From: Tieghemiomyces parasiticus
Lineage: Eukaryota; Kickxellomycota; Dimargaritomycetes; Dimargaritales; Dimargaritaceae
Direction of reading: 5' to 3'
DNA: 37,587 bases
Assembly (NCBI GenBank): GCA_027575765.1
Contig: JANBPT010000409.1
Location: 1-37,587, forward strand
Numbering within the stretch: the first letter of the stretch is position 1; each line of letters begins with the position of its first letter. Made by a program: the position numbers and the translations under genes. This document shows, piece by piece, positions 32,001 to 37,587 of the stretch. The notes beneath the pieces are model-generated. The model saw nothing but the letters and a program-made list of their open reading frames with translations. It was not told where the DNA came from and made no database searches.

Positions 32001-35000
32001 AATCCCCTACCCACGGCCTTGCCCTACCTTCTACCGGCCTTCCTTAACCTAGTGTCCTCGACCGACGCGTCGCTGCAGGAGCTTAGCATAGGGTGTGTGT
32101 TGGTCTGGCGGCCGGCCTCTGACCTGGCCCTCTTCCGCGCCGCCTTCCGCCGCATGCTGGCCCCCACCCGTTGCCGCGAGGAACTCTCCCGCTTCCCGCT
32201 GGCCCCTGGTGCGTTGGAACCCGCATCGGCCCGCCCCGAGGTGATCAACCTCGTTCTCCGCCTGCTCTTTGGCCGCATCAATGACACCAGCGGTCGGTTC
32301 CGCACTAACACGGACCGCGTGTCCCGTCAGCAGGCCGCCTTTGTGGCCCTGACACGCGTGGGCCCCTCGGAGGCCCAGCTCTTCTTCGACCTGCTCTTGG
32401 CGCCGTTCCGACCTACTCTACTCGCGGCGACGGGCAGGGCGGCCAACGACGACTCGTTGCCGTTCCCCATTCCGTACGATCGTGCCGGTCAGTTCCACGT
32501 GCCGCCGGGGGCTGATCTACTCGCGGCTGTCGGAGGTGGTCCCACTCAGCATTTTTTGACCCTGGCGTTGGAGCTTGTCCAGCACTTTGGCGTCGCCCTG
32601 GCACCGTTCGCCCCGCAGCTTCTCTCGGTCGCCCTGAATATCCTGGTTGGCCTGGAGCGCGAAATTCAGCAGGATCTCCAGAGGCGCGGATTCCAGCCCG
32701 TCGAGCAGGACAGCGATGAGGAGGATCATGCCGACGACGACGACCAGAGTGACGATGGGGATGTGGAGGACGAAGAAATCGTAAACGCTGTCAGGGCCAG
32801 TGATCGCAGTGACGAGGAAAGTCAGGGCGAAGAGGTGGAGGAGGAAGAGGAGGACGGGGCCAATACCCAGCTCGATTCGACCGACGCCACCTTAACCGTC
32901 CAAGCACCGACTCGTCGCCGCCGTCGCACTCCCGCCGCCCTACGTCCGCGTGACCTCCGCCACAATCGAGGTTTGGTCCTCCGACTACTCGTCGCCCTGT
33001 TTCAAGGCGGCGTCCCTGCCACCATTGACTTAACCCCGTTTCTGCCGCACCTCGTGGCCTGGGCGGTTACCCCGCGACTCCCTTCGTTCGCCGCCGAGAA
33101 CCACCAGGCGCCTTCAGCGCTGCTGACCTTGTTGGCCGCCTGGACCACCCGCCCGGCCTACCTCACCTTCCTGGCCACGTACGACCCGGCCGTCTTTCCG
33201 GCTGTTCTCGGTCTCCTACGGACCCCGCAGGCCGCACGGGCGGTCACCGAGCTCGTAGTCACAATGATGGAACAAGTGGTTGAGTACGCCAATACCGCTG
33301 GAACTGAAGGGGCCGCTAGGACCGTGGCCAAACGTCTGATCGCAGACCACGCGGACGTGGTCCTGGACAGTATCGGCCACCTACTCGGCCGTCAGCAGTT
33401 CCGTGGCCCCCCCGCTGCTACCCTGATGGCCCGGCGCCTGCTTACGCTGTTGACTCGATGCGCACCGCACGTGACGGGCCCCACTTCTCTGGCGCGCCTG
33501 CTTGATCTCCTGCTGCCGGTGATTCGCCTACCTACCGCAGCTGCGGGCCTGCCCATCAAGATGCAGGTCCTGTCGGTCTTCAATGCGGTGCTGCCCGTCC
33601 TTTTGAACGGGCCCCTTAGCACCGGCTTCGCGCACCCGGGCTTCCTCCGCTACTTCCAGTTTGTATGCCAGCTGTTTGATGTGCTGCACCCTCTGCGCGC
33701 GCGCCAGCAGGTGGTGGCACTCCTGAAGCAACTGGCCGCGGTGGTTCAGCCCTCGGGCCAGCTCGTCGTGAGCGTCCCCCTAGTGGCCGATCTCAATGCC
33801 GTGCTGGACGCCGAACCGTCTGCCCGCGACCTCCGTCCAGACGTTGCTCGCCGAATCCAGGCCCTGACCACTCTGGCCGAGCCCGATGCCGCCGCATCAG
33901 TGGCACGCGCTACGCTCACCGGCCGGGACTGGCTGCCCCTGGTCTATAACCTATTGGCTCTGGTGGGCGACTTCGAGACGCCGGAGGCGCCCTCCTTGCG
34001 CGGCGGCGCGATGCAGGCCCTGACCCGCTTCCTCCAGGATGTGCGCGAGTGGGACCCCATCACCAAACGCCATAATGACCCGCTGTCTATCGGCTTCTGT
34101 CAGTCCCTGGACGCCATGTATGTCCGTGCCCGCCGCGGGCTGGCCTCCCCGGATCCCACCCTACGCAGCGTCTGGCTGAGCCTCTTGGTGACAATGGCCG
34201 GGACCTACCCGCGGGTGGGCCAGCTGTTTGGCCTGGCACCTCTGCTGGGCGGCGACCGGGGCAACGGCGGCCCCGGCTTCTCCGACGTACTCCACGTCCG
34301 GTCCGAACGCCAAGTGGCAGCCTTGAACGCCCTGAGTGACCGTATACTCCATGCCGGAAGCGCCGTACCCGAGGGGACCTATCGCGATCTGATCTTCCCC
34401 GCGATCAACCCCCTAATCCTGGGTCCCGATGCGGATGTAGATCCCCCGGTCCGCCGCGCGGCAGTGGCCGTCCTTTCCGCAGCCGTCGCGGGGCTGTCCT
34501 GGCCGGCCTACCGTCGCCAGTTGCTGCGCCTGGTAAAGGAGCTGACACGTTCGAACGCCGGCCGCCTGGACGTTCACGCCGTCGCCGCTCTGGTCGCCGT
34601 GGCCAGCGCATTCCCGTTCGACGCGCAACTATGGGTGAACCATACTGATCTACTACCTACAGTGGTATCGAGCTCGGGTCCTACCCTCCAACCGGCCACA
34701 ACCGACAACGCCACGGCCGGTCATCCGGTTTTGGCCGATCGCGAGGGCGATAGCGATTCAGAATCCGACGACGACGATGACGGGAGTGACGCTATGGATA
34801 ATGACATGGCCGTGGAATCGCCGACCGATCTTCAGTCCCGAGTTCGGACGTCGCACGCCATCCACGAGTCCGTCCTCGCGGATGTTTTGCCTGCTCTTAA
34901 GACGCCACTTGTCGACCACAAATCCTACCCGCCCGCTGACCGTGTGCGCCTGGCAGGCCCGCTCATCACGATCTTGCTGCGCCTGCCCCTTCGCTCTAGC

Positions 35001-37587
35001 CGGCCCCATCTGGGCGGGCTCATTACTACCATGGCCAGTTTACTCTCCAACAAGAAGGAACAGGAGGTGCGTGACGTCGCCCGTCGCACCTTGGAAAGGG
35101 CCGTAAGCGAGCTTGGGCCCAGCTATCTCCCTTTCGTGCTCGAGGAGCTCCGGTCAGCCACCCGCAAGGGCGGCGTGAAGCTGGCTATCCTCAACTTCAC
35201 TACCAACGCCGTGCTGGCCCACACCGTGAGTATGCCTGACCCACCGGTGGGGGTACTCGACCCCAGTCTCGAATTAGCCCTCGGAATCGCTGCCCGCGAA
35301 CTCTTCCCCACCCACGAGCGCGGAGAGATGCTCACCACCCGGATCCGCCGCGACGTGCGCGAGGCCATGGCCACCGGTAAGGGCCTGGGCACCCTTAAAA
35401 TGCTGGCCCAGCATGTGTCATTCGCCAAGTCTGGTCGGCTCCTCGCCCCGTTCCGCACAGCCATGGCCGGGACCGACTCCACCGCCACGATGTCCGTCGT
35501 CGACGCCGGCCTGGACGCCGTGGCCAAGGGCCTGGCGGCCAACCGCGACCCGGATACCTTTGAGCTGTTGGTACTGTGCCACGGGCTGATTGGCCGTCAT
35601 CTCGCCTTGACCACCGCACCCCGCGCGCGGGGTCCCGGGATGGTCAAGATCCACGACGACACCCGCGGCCACGGCTGGCGTCTGATCCCTATCGTGGCCG
35701 GCGACACTATCCACACAGTCTACGCAAACCGCGCCGCCGTCCAGGGCGAGACTGATCATTTCTCGGGCAACGTGCATCGATTCGTGGTCCTTGGACTGCG
35801 CTTGTTCTCGCGGGCCCTGCGTCACCGCTTCCGGCCTGCGGAGGCCGACCGCGACACCTTGGGCCGGCTTGATCCCTTCGTCGACCTCCTGGGAAACTGT
35901 CTTTATTCTACTTACCCGCCGGTCGTGGCCGCGGCGGTGGAGGCCTTTCGGCACTTGGTGGTCTACCCGCTGCCGACTTTCGGTGACACTGCTGATCTTC
36001 TGGTTGCCCGCCTCCTTGACCTGATCCGCACGGCCGGGTCGTCGCAGCTCCAGCTGCTGCGCGCCTGCGCGGAAACGCTGCAGGCAACGCTGGCGACCCA
36101 CCGCGACTTGAGCTTGAGTGGCAACCAGCTGGGAGCGCTGCTTAGCTTCGTGAGCGCAGAACTAGATCGCCAAGCGGACGCCAAGGCGTACTTTGCACTG
36201 CTATGGGTCGTGTTGAAACGCCGCCTCCTGGCCGCCGAGCTCTACGACGTCATGGACAAGGCTGGACGTCTGCTCGTCACTAGCCACGACGGTGATCTTC
36301 GGTCCCGTTGCCGCCAGGCCTACCTGCACTTCCTTCTGCACTACCCGATGGGGGCTGACCGTTGGCGCGCCCACCTGGACCTGCTCCTGTCCGGTCTCGA
36401 CTACCGCCTGGAAGCCGGCCGCACCTCCGCCCTGGAACTCACCCACGACCTAGTACGCCGGCTTCCGCCGACCCTGCTCGCTCAAGGCCACGCTGTGCTG
36501 TTTCTGGGCCTGGCCAATGTGCTAATTAATGACGACGCCGCCTCTTGCCGCGGCATGGCCGGCGTTGTTCTTACGCGTCTGGGCGCGCGCCTGGAACCCT
36601 CCCACCTGGGTACCGCCCTGCGCATGCTGGACCACTGGGCTAAAGGCGGCGCCCCCGTCGTGGCGCGCTTGAGCGTTAGCCTCCATCGACAGGACCTCGT
36701 GGCCGATTTCGAGGAGGAGCTCAGCGCCGAACCCGTTGTGGCCACATCCAAGACCCTGCCTCGGCCCGACCGGCGCAGTGGCCTGCTCAGCCCAGCCCTC
36801 GTCCGGCCCCTCCGCTTGGCCCGTGCCTCGGTGCAGATGTACGGTCTCCTTCTCGACGCCCGGGCGGAGACCGAGGATGAGAACCAGGCAGGTGGGCTGC
36901 CCGGAGCCGTTTCCGACGTTCTTTCGCACGCCCATCGCGGCCTGGTCACGTCTGAACTCCTTTGGCGCACGCGACCCGTCGCCCAGCAGGACGCTGTGGC
37001 CGCCCTGATTAGCGACGGCGACGCCGAAACGCCTGATTCCGCCCACCACGGCGGGGCCGCTGGCTGGCTTCAGTGGGAGTCCGGGTACCTGAGTTTGATC
37101 ACCCTGGCCAAACTGTTCGTGCACCACCCAGCCGCCCTTACCGCCGCCACGCCCCAAGTAACGGCCCTATGGCGCCTTGTCATCTCCCATCTGGTTTACC
37201 CGCACGCTTGGGTACGCCTGGCGGCTGCCCGCCTCCTTGGCCAGGCATTCGCCATGTCGCCCGACCCCACCCTCGACCGCCCGGCGGGGACCTACTACTT
37301 AACCACCGAGGCCTTGCGGTCGGTCCTGGCCCACCATATCACCCAGTTGAACGGTCGGAGCTTCGAAGACGACCTGGGCACGCAGCTCGTCAAGAACGTG
37401 TTCTTCATAGGCAAATGTTTCCACCGCCACGCCACGCCACACGTGTTGGCAGTGGCTGAGGCCGACGGGGGCGATATCGAGCCGATGGATGTACCACCGA
37501 CCGCCCCCCACCGCGATCCTTTCTCCTCCGATGAGGAGATCGATACGCCTGACGCTCCCGTTCGTGAGCCTGCCCCGACTGATCCGT
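29004..37587 (+). CDS. UTP20: UTP20 (DRIM), U3 snoRNP / SSU processome HEAT-repeat protein (3' end beyond window)
   Basis: The frame is open for 2,861 codons from the ATG to the window end with no stop or intron seen; human UTP20 has about 2,785 residues and yeast 2,493, so little should be missing. Utp20 is a huge helical-repeat scaffold in nucleolar 40S pre-ribosome assembly. The N terminus contains HKFTSFRARLDATEINVTRR and later KPHVRRFAAESCAYLLRKC, hallmarks of the family. Two acidic, low-complexity linkers lie at residues about 1230-1300 (32690-32880) and 1910-1935. Another conserved block is SNKKEQEVRDVARRTLERA, followed by FVLEELRSATRKGGVKLAIL. The remainder is leucine/alanine-rich helices. 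A TGA at 28977 in the same frame and the family-like start support the ATG at 29004. Translation checks at about 29.9, 31.0, 32.0, 32.7, 33.4 and 34.7 kb and at the end all stayed in frame. Confidence 0.94.
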   Translation, partial: MAFTESLKVATITPSGKLRHKFTSFRARLDATEINVTRRLVRHLDEPEVQGSYFQEALAAWTELNCSIPFTRFVRAVTPLCGSLPALLFHRDAVVSLLLEHLQVSTPHSAPALLDLIAVLARDLLEEFLPHLEPVVQALGPLARFEHAATVEGTFRTLTLLFKHLLPFLTPDLRPSFRGMESLLGATRHKPHVRRFAAESCAYLLRKCPRSRLRITIPFILARYRARPNPTYAEGLALMFYEAMKSSEGRTHSRALPLWTELIGALGHSDNAADKAEGEAPAAGDLSADNAAMIDPATVIVDHLLRMLMLNMVADDVTFVESTLVRGLRRATGAAAQLPILALLTTLAGLRGGELLTDLAALAQAFTPLASLTTATSAAESQSLTTAITDLGLTLLAAAPLDVALTLDRAWLAPLFAQAPPAAVLPLAQRLLDLNWSHWVPLLLPRLVAYTKAHYTAAGHVAIFAAFWDRLLQADGILDSALAVLGGAAAPYRSPTGQLVFPGGDFPAALLDRLTQPIDWARLGQLLGSEAASGDVLEEIEGDNDHLAVCTILALLPRLYLPSETTIATLDRLAQALTDYLTTSGIPVVDGPGFALACVLGTAVRSRLAFQALDPARYTAALEAAWPDHFDHFLLVHTTNPAVLTAFGEYAAQLNPAVLTSDHLARALPALLPNLASPHADVRRSTLGVLSRFQPLPALSTRPNDPAEPCPVFQLALAMEDIEPTFENYRDRLAALRRLSVPYTTRRVPATYLEVLPQLCLGNLAINLKPVWEAVAAVLRELAVAQGPRVWRLLLDRLLAYDGRAPLGSTRPTKPVMDAHFNLMKQVTDPTAGFQRLATVKAGVRTDDNRRRQVAAVLAREYGLITDTRDVSLAAFVRLTGFTFERVDLVHLVRQVYAVVAVAGPRLLARDPTVYGQLVAAFLRDRFPIALRTLPSEPTLPDGTSLAALVADLLRAADALDVAYPRRTSPAYSRLVGNRSLKQFQLTQCLLLLSRAEAGNPLPTALPYLLPAFLNLVSSTDASLQELSIGCVLVWRPASDLALFRAAFRRMLAPTRCREELSRFPLAPGALEPASARPEVINLVLRLLFGRINDTSGRFRTNTDRVSRQQAAFVALTRVGPSEAQLFFDLLLAPFRPTLLAATGRAANDDSLPFPIPYDRAGQFHVPPGADLLAAVGGGPTQHFLTLALELVQHFGVALAPFAPQLLSVALNILVGLEREIQQDLQRRGFQPVEQDSDEEDHADDDDQSDDGDVEDEEIVNAVRASDRSDEESQGEEVEEEEEDGANTQLDSTDATLTVQAPTRRRRRTPAALRPRDLRHNRGLVLRLLVALFQGGVPATIDLTPFLPHLVAWAVTPRLPSFAAENHQAPSALLTLLAAWTTRPAYLTFLATYDPAVFPAVLGLLRTPQAARAVTELVVTMMEQVVEYANTAGTEGAARTVAKRLIADHADVVLDSIGHLLGRQQFRGPPAATLMARRLLTLLTRCAPHVTGPTSLARLLDLLLPVIRLPTAAAGLPIKMQVLSVFNAVLPVLLNGPLSTGFAHPGFLRYFQFVCQLFDVLHPLRARQQVVALLKQLAAVVQPSGQLVVSVPLVADLNAVLDAEPSARDLRPDVARRIQALTTLAEPDAAASVARATLTGRDWLPLVYNLLALVGDFETPEAPSLRGGAMQALTRFLQDVREWDPITKRHNDPLSIGFCQSLDAMYVRARRGLASPDPTLRSVWLSLLVTMAGTYPRVGQLFGLAPLLGGDRGNGGPGFSDVLHVRSERQVAALNALSDRILHAGSAVPEGTYRDLIFPAINPLILGPDADVDPPVRRAAVAVLSAAVAGLSWPAYRRQLLRLVKELTRSNAGRLDVHAVAALVAVASAFPFDAQLWVNHTDLLPTVVSSSGPTLQPATTDNATAGHPVLADREGDSDSESDDDDDGSDAMDNDMAVESPTDLQSRVRTSHAIHESVLADVLPALKTPLVDHKSYPPADRVRLAGPLITILLRLPLRSSRPHLGGLITTMASLLSNKKEQEVRDVARRTLERAVSELGPSYLPFVLEELRSATRKGGVKLAILNFTTNAVLAHTVSMPDPPVGVLDPSLELALGIAARELFPTHERGEMLTTRIRRDVREAMATGKGLGTLKMLAQHVSFAKSGRLLAPFRTAMAGTDSTATMSVVDAGLDAVAKGLAANRDPDTFELLVLCHGLIGRHLALTTAPRARGPGMVKIHDDTRGHGWRLIPIVAGDTIHTVYANRAAVQGETDHFSGNVHRFVVLGLRLFSRALRHRFRPAEADRDTLGRLDPFVDLLGNCLYSTYPPVVAAAVEAFRHLVVYPLPTFGDTADLLVARLLDLIRTAGSSQLQLLRACAETLQATLATHRDLSLSGNQLGALLSFVSAELDRQADAKAYFALLWVVLKRRLLAAELYDVMDKAGRLLVTSHDGDLRSRCRQAYLHFLLHYPMGADRWRAHLDLLLSGLDYRLEAGRTSALELTHDLVRRLPPTLLAQGHAVLFLGLANVLINDDAASCRGMAGVVLTRLGARLEPSHLGTALRMLDHWAKGGAPVVARLSVSLHRQDLVADFEEELSAEPVVATSKTLPRPDRRSGLLSPALVRPLRLARASVQMYGLLLDARAETEDENQAGGLPGAVSDVLSHAHRGLVTSELLWRTRPVAQQDAVAALISDGDAETPDSAHHGGAAGWLQWESGYLSLITLAKLFVHHPAALTAATPQVTALWRLVISHLVYPHAWVRLAAARLLGQAFAMSPDPTLDRPAGTYYLTTEALRSVLAHHITQLNGRSFEDDLGTQLVKNVFFIGKCFHRHATPHVLAVAEADGGDIEPMDVPPTAPHRDPFSSDEEIDTPDAPVREPAPTDP

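Noticed and set aside
35418..37157. Long minus-strand frames over UTP20
   Set aside because: They are antisense shadows of the UTP20 frame, which carries clear family motifs in the same interval.
1..37587. CRISPR array, transposon ends, biosynthetic or defence cluster
   Set aside because: No regularly spaced repeats, transposase or integrase motifs, terminal inverted repeats or target duplications were seen; the genes are ordinary eukaryotic housekeeping genes.

Overview
The window looks like nuclear DNA of a GC-rich filamentous fungus. Genes are split by short GT-AG introns, mostly 110-215 bp with GTAAG-type donors, and no operons, Shine-Dalgarno sites or mobile elements are visible. The protein set (ALG8, the GGTase-I beta subunit Cdc43, a germinal-centre-type Ste20 kinase, a CTD-kinase-type cyclin, a secreted glutaminyl cyclase, Avl9, a Myc/Max-like bHLH factor, class V myosin and Utp20) is opisthokont and typically fungal. 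Base composition, intron style and the Myc/Max-type factor would suit an early-diverging lineage such as Kickxellomycotina or another zoopagomycete, but this placement is inference.

Layout. 1-372 (-): N-terminal part of ALG8, cut by the window edge. 853-1542 (+): HAD-type pyrimidine 5'-nucleotidase (Sdt1/Phm8 family). 2634-4997 (-): nine-exon CDC43, which no single ORF reveals. 5394-8257 (+): GCK-III-like kinase in four exons. 8980-10195 (-): compact C-type cyclin in four exons. 10761-11810 (+): intronless glutaminyl-peptide cyclotransferase. 12984-15179 (-): AVL9 in four exons. 17525-19181 (+): bHLH factor in four exons. 19837-20956 (+): F-box plus EF-hand protein in two exons. 22684-27384 (+): intronless class V myosin. 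29004 to the window end (+): intronless UTP20, still open at the edge. All reconstructed exon joins keep frame and restore conserved family motifs.

The left half alternates convergent and divergent pairs. Divergent pairs share short upstream regions (ALG8/SDT1, CDC43/kinase, cyclin/QPCT, AVL9/bHLH), and the right third is tandem on the plus strand. Several products belong to polarised growth and secretion: GGTase-I (lipidates Rho/Cdc42 GTPases), a GCK-type polarity kinase, Avl9 (late secretory traffic), myosin V (cargo transport on actin) and ALG8 (N-glycan assembly in the ER). Others act in transcription and ribosome production (cyclin, bHLH, UTP20). No defence system, CRISPR array, transposon, tRNA or rRNA was found. 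The most unusual items are the F-box/EF-hand architecture, the bHLH gene whose basic region is split by an intron, and the sharp contrast between intron-dense small genes and intron-free giant genes.
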